From NCBI RefSeq assembly GCF_012516375.2, contig NZ_CP051204.2:1922001-1986000 (forward strand): a stretch of DNA of 64,000 bases, written 5' to 3'. The DNA is from Chitinophaga oryzae. Its GTDB lineage: Bacteria; Bacteroidota; Bacteroidia; Chitinophagales; Chitinophagaceae. The notes beneath the pieces are model-generated. The model did no database searches and was not told the DNA's origin. It saw only the letters and a program-made list of their open reading frames with translations. The first letter of the stretch is position 1; each line of letters begins with the position of its first letter. Shown here piece by piece: positions 26,424 through 34,989 of this stretch. The position numbers and the translations under genes are program-made.

Positions 26424-27608
26424 ATGGCTAACATTTTAATTATTGACGACGAAAAAAGCATCCGTAAAACACTCACTGAAATTCTGAGCTATGAAGGTTA
26501 TAAGGTAGAAGAGGCTGCGGACGGCTTGGAAGGATTTAAAATGTTCCAGGCAAAACAATACGATGCCGTATTGTGTGATATCAAAATGCCTAAAATGGAT
26601 GGCCTGGAATTCCTGGAGAAAGCCAGGGAAATCAACCAGGACGTACCTATTATCATGGTGTCCGGCCACGGTAACATCGATACCGCCGTCGACGCTGTGA
26701 AAAAAGGCGCGTATGATTATATCTCCAAACCGCCGGACCTGAACCGCCTGCTGATCACCCTGCGCAACGCTATGGATAAAACCAAGCTGGTGACAGAAAC
26801 CAAAACCCTGCGCCGCAAGGTGAACAAGGTGCCGGAAATGATCGGCGATTCCGCTCCCATCCTTAAAATCCGGGAAACGATCGAAAAAGTGGCGCCTACC
26901 GACGCCCGCGTACTGATCACCGGTGAAAACGGAGTAGGGAAGGAACTGGTGGCCCGCTGGCTCCACGAACGCAGCAACCGCGCCTCCGGACCAATGGTGG
27001 AAGTGAACTGCGCCGCTATTCCCAGTGAATTGATAGAAAGCGAACTTTTCGGCCATGAAAAAGGCTCTTTTACCTCCGCAGTAAAACAACGCATCGGCAA
27101 ATTTGAACAGGCCAGCGGTGGCACCCTTTTCCTGGACGAAATCGGCGATATGAGCCTCAGCGCACAGGCCAAAGTGCTCCGTGCCCTGCAGGAAGGAAAG
27201 ATCACCCGCGTGGGTGGCGACAAGGAAATCAGTGTCGACGTGCGCGTGGTGGCCGCTACCAACAAAGACCTCCTGAAAGAAGTGGAAGATAAAAACTTCC
27301 GCCTCGACCTTTACCACCGCCTGAGCGTGATCCTCATCCATGTGGCGTCCCTCAACGACCGCCGCGAAGATGTGCCGCTGCTGGTGGACAACTTCCTCGA
27401 CGCCGTGTGCAGCGAGTACGGCATCGCCCGCAAAGGAATTGACAAAGACGCCATGAAAGCGCTGCAAAACCACAACTGGTCCGGTAATATCCGCGAACTG
27501 CGCAACGTGGTGGAGAGACTGGTGATCCTCTCCGGTAAGACCATCACGACAGAAGATGTAGAAGACTTTGTAGTGCCTGTCCGCGAAAGAAAAAAAGCAG
27601 GTTCCTGA
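26424..27608 (+). CDS. NtrC-like AAA+ response regulator lacking a DNA-binding domain
   Basis: 394-residue protein with a receiver domain (1-115; Asp52 in LCDIKMPKMDG, Lys102 in YISKPP) and a sigma-54-activator-type AAA+ domain (about 138-370): Walker A GENGVGKE (167-174), Walker B GGTLFLDEIGD (232-242), and WSGNIRELRNVVERL. Two oddities: the sigma-54 contact loop reads GSFTSA (214-219) instead of GAFTGA, and the protein ends soon after the AAA+ domain with no Fis-type helix-turn-helix. It may act without DNA binding. An alpha/beta hydrolase gene follows by 12 bp. No kinase is adjacent. Confidence 0.9.
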   Translation: MANILIIDDEKSIRKTLTEILSYEGYKVEEAADGLEGFKMFQAKQYDAVLCDIKMPKMDGLEFLEKAREINQDVPIIMVSGHGNIDTAVDAVKKGAYDYISKPPDLNRLLITLRNAMDKTKLVTETKTLRRKVNKVPEMIGDSAPILKIRETIEKVAPTDARVLITGENGVGKELVARWLHERSNRASGPMVEVNCAAIPSELIESELFGHEKGSFTSAVKQRIGKFEQASGGTLFLDEIGDMSLSAQAKVLRALQEGKITRVGGDKEISVDVRVVAATNKDLLKEVEDKNFRLDLYHRLSVILIHVASLNDRREDVPLLVDNFLDAVCSEYGIARKGIDKDAMKALQNHNWSGNIRELRNVVERLVILSGKTITTEDVEDFVVPVRERKKAGS

Positions 27609-27620
27609 ATCTGAAACCAT

Positions 27621-28274
27621 ATGCCCAGACATCTGTATCTCATCAGCGGCCTCGGGGCCGACGAACGCATCTTCGACAACCTGCGTTTCCCGGCCGGCTA
27701 TGACATACACCACCTGAAGTGGATAGCACCGCTTCCCGATGAGCCCATCAGCAGTTATGCCACCCGCATGGCGGAAGGCATCACGGCCGATGGGCCCATT
27801 TCTTTACTGGGCGTGTCTTTTGGCGGTATCATGAGCCTGGAGATCGCCCGCGTGCGGCCCATCGCACAAAATATCCTCGTTTCCAGCATTAAGCACACGG
27901 CCGAAAAGCCGCCGTATTACAACTGGGTACGCCGGCTCCGGCTCCATCAGTTGCCCGACGCCATCATCTACCGGCAACGGGGCATGGTCGTGAAAAAGTT
28001 CCTCAACATCGAATCGAAAGCAGAAGGACAGCTGGTAAAGGAATATCTCTCCAAAAAAGACTTCACCTATACCCGGTGGGCGGTAAACACGATCCTGCAC
28101 TGGAAAAACGACGTCATACCTCCCAACCTGGTGCATATCCACGGAGGCAAAGACATGCCCTTTCCCATCCGTTTCGTAAAGCCTACCCATGTTATCCCCG
28201 ATGGCGGCCACTTTATGGTGCTCAACCGCGCCACGGAGATGAACCGGATACTGACAGAAACCCTGCTCCGCTAG
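27621..28274 (+). CDS. alpha/beta hydrolase-like protein
   Basis: 217-residue small alpha/beta hydrolase. Seen: LISGLGADERIF near the N-terminus (oxyanion region), nucleophile elbow GVSFGG (about residues 71-76) and the final DGGHFMVL with the probable catalytic His. The lid region is short. It starts 12 bp after the NtrC-like gene and is probably co-transcribed with it. Substrate unknown; no lipase or thioesterase signature is specific enough to choose. Confidence 0.8.
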   Translation: MPRHLYLISGLGADERIFDNLRFPAGYDIHHLKWIAPLPDEPISSYATRMAEGITADGPISLLGVSFGGIMSLEIARVRPIAQNILVSSIKHTAEKPPYYNWVRRLRLHQLPDAIIYRQRGMVVKKFLNIESKAEGQLVKEYLSKKDFTYTRWAVNTILHWKNDVIPPNLVHIHGGKDMPFPIRFVKPTHVIPDGGHFMVLNRATEMNRILTETLLR

Positions 28275-28436
28275 CCGCCGCCGGCAGTACCGCTTATCAG
28301 CCCCCCGCGCCCTCCAGGGAATTTGCCCTGCCGTTTCATAACATTATTTTTAATTTTAATAGCTATAGCAGTATTATTTAAGCTATTTTTAAGAAAACTT
28401 TTCCCCGCGAAAAGCTACTCACTAACAACAGAATAT

Positions 28437-28444
28437 TATATTTG
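28437..28444 (+). promoter_or_regulatory. probable -7 box of the lepB promoter
   Basis: TATATTTG, a full match to TAnnTTTG, lies 30 bp before the lepB ATG. No clear -33 TTTG at the expected distance. Confidence 0.4.
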
Positions 28445-28474
28445 CCTTTTTAAGCATCTAATAAGCGTATTTGA

Positions 28475-29662
28475 ATGAATCTGGCATTTTGGAAAAAAAA
28501 TAAAGAAGGTCAGCCAAAGAAAAAGAAATCTACGGCGAGAGAATGGTTGGACGCTGGTATCTTTGCTATCATAGCAGCCACGCTTATCCGCACTTTTATT
28601 TTTGAGGCCTATACCATTCCTACACCTTCCATGGAAAAGACCTTGCTGGTAAACGACTTCCTCTTTGTCAGCAAAATCAGCTACGGGCCCCGTATTCCAA
28701 TGACGCCGCTGGCCATGCCATTTGTGCATCACACCATGCCGTTCACCAAATCCACCAAAGCTTACTCCGAAGCCGTTAAATGGAAATACAAACGCCTCCC
28801 CGGCTTCTCCGATATCAAACGTTATGACGTAGTGGTATTTAACTTCCCGGAGGGGGACACGGTAGCCATCGATGCGCCGGACCCAAGTTATTACAACATG
28901 GTAAGACAGGCCGGCTGGCAGGCAGTCAACAATTCCTATCAGATCATTCATCGCCCGGTAGATAAAAGGGAAAACTATATCAAACGCTGTATGGCGGAAG
29001 CCGGCGATACCATTAAAATCGTACACGGTGTTGTGTATGTGAATGGTCAGCCAGCCCCGGTGCCTCCCGGCAGCCAGCACAAATACGTGGTGGAAACCAC
29101 CGGCGACCAGCTGAATTCCAGCCGCCTGGAAGAACTGGGCATCGTTGGCCCTGAATATACTTTCGATAACAACAAGTATGTGTATAACCTTACACCGGAG
29201 AACGTAACGGCACTCAAACAATTCCCGATCGTAAAAAACATTACGGTCTACGAAGAGTCCAACTATGTTGATTTTAACTACAACATGGTGTTCCCGCACG
29301 ATACCACGCATGTCAAATGGACAGAGGAAAACTTCGGACCGCTGTATATCCCGAAGAAAGGGGCTACCATCAAACTGGATGACAGCAACTTCGCCATTTA
29401 TGACCGCGCCATCCGTGTGTATGAAGGCAATACGCTGGAACGGAAAGATGGTAAAATCTTCATCAACGGTCAGCCTGCAGACTCCTATACTTTTAAAATG
29501 AACTACTACTGGATGATGGGGGACAACCGCAACAATTCCCTCGACTCCCGTTTCTGGGGATTTGTACCGGAAGACCACGTGGTGGGTAAGGCATGGTTGA
29601 TCTGGATGAGTTACGGAGAACACGGCATCCGCTGGAGCCGTCTTTTCAGAGGTATCAAATAA
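28475..29662 (+). CDS. lepB: signal peptidase I
   Basis: 395-residue type I signal peptidase, anchored in the inner membrane by one helix (about residues 26-45) with the catalytic part in the periplasm. Catalytic Ser52 is in TIPTPSMEKTLL; the general-base Lys170 in ENYIKRCMAEAGD; and the C-terminal MMGDNRNNSLDSRFWGFVP is box E. The protein is much longer than minimal SPase I because of an insertion between boxes D and E (about 195-330), as is common in Bacteroidota. It stands alone between its own promoter and cdd. Confidence 0.95.
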   Translation: MNLAFWKKNKEGQPKKKKSTAREWLDAGIFAIIAATLIRTFIFEAYTIPTPSMEKTLLVNDFLFVSKISYGPRIPMTPLAMPFVHHTMPFTKSTKAYSEAVKWKYKRLPGFSDIKRYDVVVFNFPEGDTVAIDAPDPSYYNMVRQAGWQAVNNSYQIIHRPVDKRENYIKRCMAEAGDTIKIVHGVVYVNGQPAPVPPGSQHKYVVETTGDQLNSSRLEELGIVGPEYTFDNNKYVYNLTPENVTALKQFPIVKNITVYEESNYVDFNYNMVFPHDTTHVKWTEENFGPLYIPKKGATIKLDDSNFAIYDRAIRVYEGNTLERKDGKIFINGQPADSYTFKMNYYWMMGDNRNNSLDSRFWGFVPEDHVVGKAWLIWMSYGEHGIRWSRLFRGIK

Positions 29663-29796
29663 GCACTGGCTGAAAATATTTTTTAAAGTAAATTACGGAC
29701 TGGCATATTGCCTGTCCGTAGTTGTCTTTACCCCTTTACAGCCCCATAGCAGGCGTATCGCGGTAAAGGCCATACGTAACAGCTTCACACTTTTTT

Positions 29797-30288
29797 ATGG
29801 AGAAACAACTGCAGCAATTCGAATACTTTGTATATAATGATATTACCGGCCTGGATGACAGGGACGCCTGGCTGCTGAAGGAAGCCCGCGATGTAACCCG
29901 CCACGCCTATGCGCCGTATTCCCACTTCCAGGTGGGCGCAGTGATCCGGCTGGTCAACGGGGAAATTGTAGCCGGTTCCAACCAGGAAAACGCCGCTTTC
30001 CCTGCCGGTTTATGCGCGGAAAGAGTGGCATTGTCAGCCGCTTCCTCGGCTTATCCCGATGTGCCGGTAGACACCATCGCCATCAGTTACAACAATATGC
30101 ATGGCGAGAGTAACCATCCTATCTCTCCCTGCGGTGTATGCCGCCAGACGCTGGCAGAATATGAACTGCGGCAGGAAAGCCCTATCCGCCTGATACTGGG
30201 CGGCCTTAGCGGAAAGGTATATGTTATCCATAAAGCCAATCACCTGCTGCCACTGGGCTTCTCCGCTTCCGATATGTCGGAGAAATAA
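29797..30288 (+). CDS. cdd: cytidine deaminase
   Basis: 163-residue zinc-dependent cytidine deaminase for pyrimidine salvage. Zinc and catalytic motifs: CAE (Cys73, Glu75) in AGLCAERVALSAA and PCGVC (Cys112, Cys115), the three-Cys pattern of tetrameric CDAs. Substrate segment GSNQENAAFP is present. The N-terminal 20 residues (MEKQLQQFEYFVYNDITGLD) are a small extension compared with minimal CDAs. Monocistronic. Confidence 0.94.
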   Translation: MEKQLQQFEYFVYNDITGLDDRDAWLLKEARDVTRHAYAPYSHFQVGAVIRLVNGEIVAGSNQENAAFPAGLCAERVALSAASSAYPDVPVDTIAISYNNMHGESNHPISPCGVCRQTLAEYELRQESPIRLILGGLSGKVYVIHKANHLLPLGFSASDMSEK

Positions 30289-30378
30289 TCGCATAAGGCT
30301 GATAACCAAGTATTTACTATCTAAATAATAAAATATACAAATATTTAAATAATGTTATCTTTGTAGGGAAGCCTACAC

Positions 30379-31293
30379 ATGATGACCTGTCGCCTTATCC
30401 TATGTTTGCCCATGGTGTTGCTCACCATGGTGCTGCACACTGTCAGCGCAATGCCGCTGAACACCCCGTACGATAAAGCCCGTGATCTTTACCGGGAAGG
30501 CATGGCCTTCAGAAAATCCGGTCAGCACGAAGCTGCCCGTCAGCGCTTTGCTGCGGCCATCAAGGCTGACAGTGCGTTTACTGCTGCCTATAGTGCGCTG
30601 GGAGAGCTTTACTTTGAGAAGAAATCATATGCGGAAGCGCTGGTCTGTTGCCGCAAAGCGCAGCAACTGGGTGCAGCTAACCTGAGCCGGCAGATAGGAT
30701 TGAGTTACTACTATCTGCACCAGTATGATAATGCGCTGGAAGCGCTGCAGCAGGCTTTGCAGGAAGAACCGGAAAATAAAATGGTGCCGTATCAGCTGGC
30801 GCAACTCTATGCACAGCTGGGCAACTACCGGGAAAGCATACACTATTATCAGCAGGACCTGTCGATAGACAGTACGCACATCGCTGCGTGGTACGAACTG
30901 GGTATGATGTGGTTTAATGTGGCCGAACCGGCCAAAGCGGTACAGGCCTTCGAAAAAGCTGCCGTGCTGGGATGCCGGCAGGATGCGGTCTTCCTGTTCA
31001 ATAGCGGCGTGGCATGGCTGCAGCTGCAACACACAGAGAAAGGCATCGCCTGCCTGCTGAAAGCACAGGAACAGCAGCCGGACGATGAACAGATTGGGTT
31101 CAACCTCGCCCAGGCTTTTTATGGCAAAGGAGACTATGAAGCAGCGGTTTCTCAGTGGGAAAAGGTTTTACGCTTGCAACCTACAAATGCTTTTGCTATG
31201 TTTATGCTCGGAAAGTCGTATATGGGTAAGGGTGAGATGGAAAAAGGCATGGCCCTTTGTGACAAAGCCACGGCTACCGGCACTATCAGATAA
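30379..31293 (+). CDS. exported TPR protein
   Basis: 304-residue protein with a signal peptide (residues 1-26, ending in SAMP) and about seven tandem tetratricopeptide repeats covering the rest (for example KARDLYREGMAFRKSGQHEAARQRF, AYSALGELYFEKKSYAEAL, AWYELGMMWFNVAEPAKAVQAFEKA). TPR arrays act as protein-protein scaffolds; location here should be periplasmic. A -7-like TATCTTTG lies at 30356-30363, only 15 bp before the ATG. The partner is unknown. Confidence 0.85.
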   Translation: MMTCRLILCLPMVLLTMVLHTVSAMPLNTPYDKARDLYREGMAFRKSGQHEAARQRFAAAIKADSAFTAAYSALGELYFEKKSYAEALVCCRKAQQLGAANLSRQIGLSYYYLHQYDNALEALQQALQEEPENKMVPYQLAQLYAQLGNYRESIHYYQQDLSIDSTHIAAWYELGMMWFNVAEPAKAVQAFEKAAVLGCRQDAVFLFNSGVAWLQLQHTEKGIACLLKAQEQQPDDEQIGFNLAQAFYGKGDYEAAVSQWEKVLRLQPTNAFAMFMLGKSYMGKGEMEKGMALCDKATATGTIR

Positions 31294-31643
31294 TATTCGG
31301 CAAACCTGTTTGCCACAGTGAAGGAAGGATTAGAAAACAACGTATCAGGGAATGGCAAGCTCCTTTTTCGTTGCTGCCAGCTGTGGTATTTTCTTCGGCA
31401 GTTTCGGCCACGGCGGCCGTAAGCTGCTAACGCTGCGGCCCGCGAGGACCGCAGCGTTTATTTTCACGCGAAGTTCACACAAAGCACGCAAAGGAGCAAA
31501 GAACGCAAAGATTTTTTTAAGTTTAAATAAGAAAGCAAAGGAGCGGAGATCAAATTTGATCTCCGCTCCTTTGCTTTCTCTGCTCGCTTATATGATCTTT
31601 GCGCTCTTTGCTCCTTTGCGTGCTTTGCGTGAACTCCGCGTGA
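31294..31643. other. 350-bp intergenic region filled by a large inverted repeat
   Basis: No gene supported. The right half is the nested hairpin at 31467-31640; the left half (31294-31466) shows no feature I can name. It separates convergent TPR and argS genes. Confidence 0.6.
31467..31640. repeat. nested inverted repeat with a 50-bp perfect palindrome
   Basis: Centre: 31530-31579 is a perfect palindrome (25-bp arms, no loop) containing GCAAAGGAGCGGAGATC. Outer arms 31467-31512 and 31594-31640 pair with only about four mismatches and contain GCACGCAAAGGAGCAAAG. The whole can fold into one hairpin of about 170 nt. Position between convergent genes suggests two-way termination, but it is far larger than needed for that. 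Confidence 0.9.
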
Positions 31644-33572
31644 TCACATACGCTCAGGCACGTTGATACCCAGCAGCTTCATTCCCTGGCGGATTGTGCG
31701 TGCGGTAAGGGTGATCAGTTGCAGCCTTAATTTTTTCTTGTCCTGGTTTTCTTCCCGCAGTACAGAATAAGTGTATACGCCTTCTACTTTTTCTGCATAG
31801 AAAGAGTTGAACACCTGCGCCAGCTGGAACACATAGTTGGCGATAACAGACGGGCTCATTTCGCGGTGCGCTTCTGCCACCACGCCGGAGAACTGCTCAT
31901 TGAGCACGATCAGTTCTTTTTCCAGCGGCAGCAGTTCGCCGTTGTACCGGAAATTTTCGAGGCCTTCCACCGGACCCACCTCTCTTAAAATAGATTTGAT
32001 ACGGGCATGTGCATATTGGATGAACGGACCGGTGAATCCCTGCAGTTCGATGGATTCTTCCGGGTTGAAGATCATTTTTTTCTTAGGGTCTACCCGCAGC
32101 AGGAAGAACTTCATGGCGCCCAGGCCGATGGTTTCGTACAGCCCTTGCAGTTCTGCTTCGGTAATATCGTTGTACCGCTGGAAAGCTTTTTCTGTCGCTT
32201 CTTTAGCGGTATTCACCATTTCTTCCGCCATGTCATCTGCATCCACTACGGTGCCTTCGCGGCTTTTCATCCGGCCATGGGGCAGTTCCACCATGCCGTA
32301 GCTGAGGTGGAAGATACCGGGGGCGGAAGGTTCGCCCAGTTTTTCCAGGATCAGCTGCAGCACTTTGAAGTGATAGTTTTGTTCATCGGCTACTACATAG
32401 ATGCTCTGTTCCATGTGATAGTCGTTGTATTTCAGCCGGGCGGTGCCCAGGTCCTGTGTCATGTATACGGAAGTACCGTCGCCACGCAGCAGCAGTTTCT
32501 CATCCAGTCCGTCGGCGGTGAGGTCTATCCATACGGAGTTGTCCTCTTTTTTGAACAGCACGCCTTTGGCGAGGCCGTCTGCCACGAGGTCTTTACCCAG
32601 CAGGTAGGTATCGCTTTCGTAGTACATTTTGTCGAAGTCGATGCCCAGGCGTTTGTATGTTTTCTCGAAGCCTTCATATACCCAGCTGTTCATGGTTTCC
32701 CACAGGTGGCGCACTTCCGGGTTACCGGCTTCCCACTGCTGGAGCATGATTTTAGCCTGTTGCATGATCTCCGTTTTATTACGGGCCATCTCTTTGATGT
32801 CGCCCATAATTTTGGCGGTCTTGTCTGCATCGGCTTTTACTTCCGGTTTATGCAGGGCGGTTACCAGTTTGGTGAGTTTTTCCACGTCAGCGCCTTCAAA
32901 GTCCTGGAAGTCGTTTTCCAGTACTCTGTCGATGATGGGTTCTGCCTGTTCTTTCACTACGCTTTCAAATTTCACGTAGTAGTCGCCCACCAGGTGGTCG
33001 CCTTTGATACCGGTGGATGCGGGGGTATCGCCATGTGCAAACAGTTGCCATGCGAGCATGGACTTACAGATGTGGATGCCGCGGTCGTTGACGAGGTTGG
33101 TTTTAATCACCTCGTAGCCGTTGGCTTTCAGGATCTCGGCGATGGAATAACCGAGGAAGTTGTTACGCAGGTGCCCGAGGTGCAGCGGTTTGTTGGTATT
33201 GGGGGAGGAGTACTCCACCATGATCCTTTTACCGTTGGAGGGCTGTATGCCGATGTTGTCGTTATTATAGTTGTCTTGCAGGAAAGCGGTCCAGTAGTCC
33301 TGGTTGATGTCCAGGTTCAGGAAGCCTTTTACCACGTTAAAACCGGCGATCAGTTCGGGCTGGTGGGCAGCGAGCCATGTGCCGATGTTTTGTGCGGTTT
33401 CGTCAGGTTTTTGCCGGCTGAATTTCGTGAACGGGAAAACAACAATGGTATACTCACCCTGGAACTCAGGCTTGGTCACATTGATCGAAACGTCGGCCAG
33501 TGCGATATCCTGGTTATAAAGTGATTTTATAGCGGCTACGGCAGCCGTTCTGATAGATTGTACAACACTCAT
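31644..33572 (-). CDS. argS: arginine--tRNA ligase
   Basis: 642-residue class I arginyl-tRNA synthetase. An N-terminal Add-1 type tRNA-binding domain (about 1-110) is followed by the HIGH-like motif HLGH in SSPNTNKPLHLGHLRNNF and the KMSKS-equivalent MKSREGTVV (about 415-425), then the helical DALR anticodon-binding domain ending GMKLLGINVPERM. I start at ATG 33572 (MSVVQSIRTA); an in-frame ATG at 33599 adds nine atypical residues. Monocistronic, with a heptamer-arm dyad 44 bp upstream of the start. Confidence 0.96.
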   Translation of the reverse strand: MSVVQSIRTAAVAAIKSLYNQDIALADVSINVTKPEFQGEYTIVVFPFTKFSRQKPDETAQNIGTWLAAHQPELIAGFNVVKGFLNLDINQDYWTAFLQDNYNNDNIGIQPSNGKRIMVEYSSPNTNKPLHLGHLRNNFLGYSIAEILKANGYEVIKTNLVNDRGIHICKSMLAWQLFAHGDTPASTGIKGDHLVGDYYVKFESVVKEQAEPIIDRVLENDFQDFEGADVEKLTKLVTALHKPEVKADADKTAKIMGDIKEMARNKTEIMQQAKIMLQQWEAGNPEVRHLWETMNSWVYEGFEKTYKRLGIDFDKMYYESDTYLLGKDLVADGLAKGVLFKKEDNSVWIDLTADGLDEKLLLRGDGTSVYMTQDLGTARLKYNDYHMEQSIYVVADEQNYHFKVLQLILEKLGEPSAPGIFHLSYGMVELPHGRMKSREGTVVDADDMAEEMVNTAKEATEKAFQRYNDITEAELQGLYETIGLGAMKFFLLRVDPKKKMIFNPEESIELQGFTGPFIQYAHARIKSILREVGPVEGLENFRYNGELLPLEKELIVLNEQFSGVVAEAHREMSPSVIANYVFQLAQVFNSFYAEKVEGVYTYSVLREENQDKKKLRLQLITLTARTIRQGMKLLGINVPERM

Positions 33573-33616
33573 GCTGAAAATGATTAATACGAACAGCAAA
33601 GATAGTTCAATTAAAC

Positions 33617-33726
33617 AATTACGAATTACGAATTACGAATTGAGGGCTCCTTTATAGAGCGGGTTTTTAGTAACCGTTCCAAAAGGGAGCCCTCAATTCG
33701 TAATTCGTAATTCGTAATTCGTAATT
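33617..33726. repeat. heptamer-arm dyad, copy 1
   Basis: Left arm of ATTACGA heptamers (33617-33641), a 53-bp core (33642-33694) and a complementary right arm of TCGTAAT heptamers (33695-33726). The core begins GAGGGCTCC and ends GGAGCCCTC, so it continues the stem inward. It touches the stop codon of the beta-barrel gene and lies upstream of argS. Copy 2 at 34873-34989 carries the same core reverse-complemented. Confidence 0.95.
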
Positions 33727-34306
33727 AAAACATATAGAACAGGCCTATCTGCGCTACGGAGTTTTTGTTGGTTTGTTTATCGGATTCATTGAGGTTTGTC
33801 AGTCCGAAATTGTAGCGGCCGGAAACGCCGAGGCCCATATCAAACTTATAACCAAAGCCTACGCCGATACCGAAGTCGATGCTTTTCATCTGGTCTTTCA
33901 CGTCTACTGACACGCTGCCGCCTTTCAGTTTGGCGCCGGCGAGGATGCCCAGCTGCGGACCGGCTTCGAGGTAAAATGCCGGAACGATGGAGTATTGCAC
34001 CATCACAGGGATATTGATATAATCTGTTTTGAGGGAGCTTTCAGCAGAGATCAGGCCGCCGAGGTAGCTGGATTTCATTTTGGTGCCTTGCCCGGAGTAC
34101 AGCAGTTCCGGCTGGATGGCCCAGTGCTGGTCCAGTGCGATGTTTACCAAACCGCCGGCATAGAAAGACGCACGGGTTTTAGACGAGCTTTCGTTGGTGA
34201 TTTTAGCCAGGTTAAGACCGCCCTTAACACCGAATTTTACGGTTTGTGCTTTTACTGCCAGTACAGTACCAATGGCGAGTATACCAGACAGAATAAGTTT
34301 TTTCAT
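33725..34306 (-). CDS. outer-membrane beta-barrel protein (PorT-like)
   Basis: 193-residue protein with a signal peptide (MKKLILSGILAIGTVLAVKAQ) and a small eight-strand-type beta-barrel domain: VKFGVKGGLNLAKI, ASFYAGGLVNIAL, WAIQPELLYSGQG, INIPVMVQYSIV, FYLEAGPQLGILAGA and a C-terminal aromatic strand QIGLFYMF. This is the porin-like/PorT outer-membrane family common in Bacteroidota. I use ATG 34306, right at the signal peptide; the ATG at 34333 adds nine residues before it. Its stop codon lies inside the end of a heptamer-arm dyad. Confidence 0.9.
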   Translation of the reverse strand: MKKLILSGILAIGTVLAVKAQTVKFGVKGGLNLAKITNESSSKTRASFYAGGLVNIALDQHWAIQPELLYSGQGTKMKSSYLGGLISAESSLKTDYINIPVMVQYSIVPAFYLEAGPQLGILAGAKLKGGSVSVDVKDQMKSIDFGIGVGFGYKFDMGLGVSGRYNFGLTNLNESDKQTNKNSVAQIGLFYMF

Positions 34307-34388
34307 GATATGAGTTTTTTGCTTCGCCCTCATACCAAGAAATATGCCGGTTTTCCTCAGTGCATAAAAAACTACGGAACGGGGAATC

Positions 34389-34865
34389 CTATAAATCTTT
34401 CAGCATCCAGCTGTCACAGCCAAAATGACCGGTGTTTCCCATGGGGCCTGTCAGGTACCGGAAGCCGAATTGTTCGTATACCTGTCTCGCCCGGGCCAGT
34501 TGAGGATCTGTTTCCAGATAACAGTGGGTGTAGCCGTTGGCCTTCGCATATTCGAGGCACATGGTGATCAGTTTACCGGCGAGGCCTTTGCCTCTTGCGG
34601 CGGGGACGAGGTACATCTTCTGCAATTCACAGACGTGGGCTTCTCCGCCATCCAGCGGATGGATGCCGGCGCCGCCGAGGACCACGCCGTTCTCTTCTGC
34701 TACGAAATAGGTGGCCCGTGGTTTACTGTAGATGTCCGACAGGTGGTCGGTCGTAGGATCGGTATAAACGGTGCCGGGCCTGTCCATACCAAATTCTGCC
34801 AGAGAGGTCCTGATAATGTTGGCCAGTGTCGGGTTGTCCGCAGGTGTAATTGTTCTGATAATCAT
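34389..34865 (-). CDS. GNAT family N-acetyltransferase
   Basis: 158-residue acetyltransferase of the GNAT fold. The acetyl-CoA site is in MYLVPAARGKGLAGKLI (R-G-x-G-x-A pattern, about residues 90-105), preceded by GGAGIHPLDGG and followed by YLETDPQLARARQVYEQFGFRYL, the usual C-terminal strand and helix. Substrate (small amine, antibiotic or protein) not predictable. It lies between two heptamer-arm dyads of opposite orientation; the start codon is only 7 bp from copy 2. Confidence 0.9.
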   Translation of the reverse strand: MIIRTITPADNPTLANIIRTSLAEFGMDRPGTVYTDPTTDHLSDIYSKPRATYFVAEENGVVLGGAGIHPLDGGEAHVCELQKMYLVPAARGKGLAGKLITMCLEYAKANGYTHCYLETDPQLARARQVYEQFGFRYLTGPMGNTGHFGCDSWMLKDL

Positions 34866-34872
34866 TTGGTAA

Positions 34873-34989
34873 AATTACGAATTACGGATTACGAATTACG
34901 AATTGAGGGCTCCCTTTTGGAACGGTTACTAAAAACCCGCTCTATAAAGGAGCCCTCAATTCGTAATTCGTAATTCGTAATTCGTAATT
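34873..34989. repeat. heptamer-arm dyad, copy 2 (inverted relative to copy 1)
   Basis: Arms of ATTACGA / TCGTAAT heptamers around the 53-bp core 34905-34957, which is the exact reverse complement of the core at 33642-33694. One heptamer has a single change (ATTACGG). It overlaps the OmpA-family stop codon on its right and ends 7 bp from the GNAT start on its left. Confidence 0.95.

Noticed and set aside
26436..27713. 425-codon open frame opposite the NtrC-like gene
   Set aside because: Antisense to a gene with clear receiver and AAA+ motifs; His/Phe-rich shadow composition.
28436..29623. 395-codon open frame opposite lepB
   Set aside because: Antisense to signal peptidase I with intact catalytic motifs.
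31352..31666. 104-codon open frame between the TPR gene and argS
   Set aside because: It runs through the large inverted repeat and its product is repeat-derived, so it is not a credible gene.
32007..33524. 505-codon open frame opposite argS
   Set aside because: It is fully antisense to a clear arginyl-tRNA synthetase and has no domain signal; long antisense frames are common in this codon usage.
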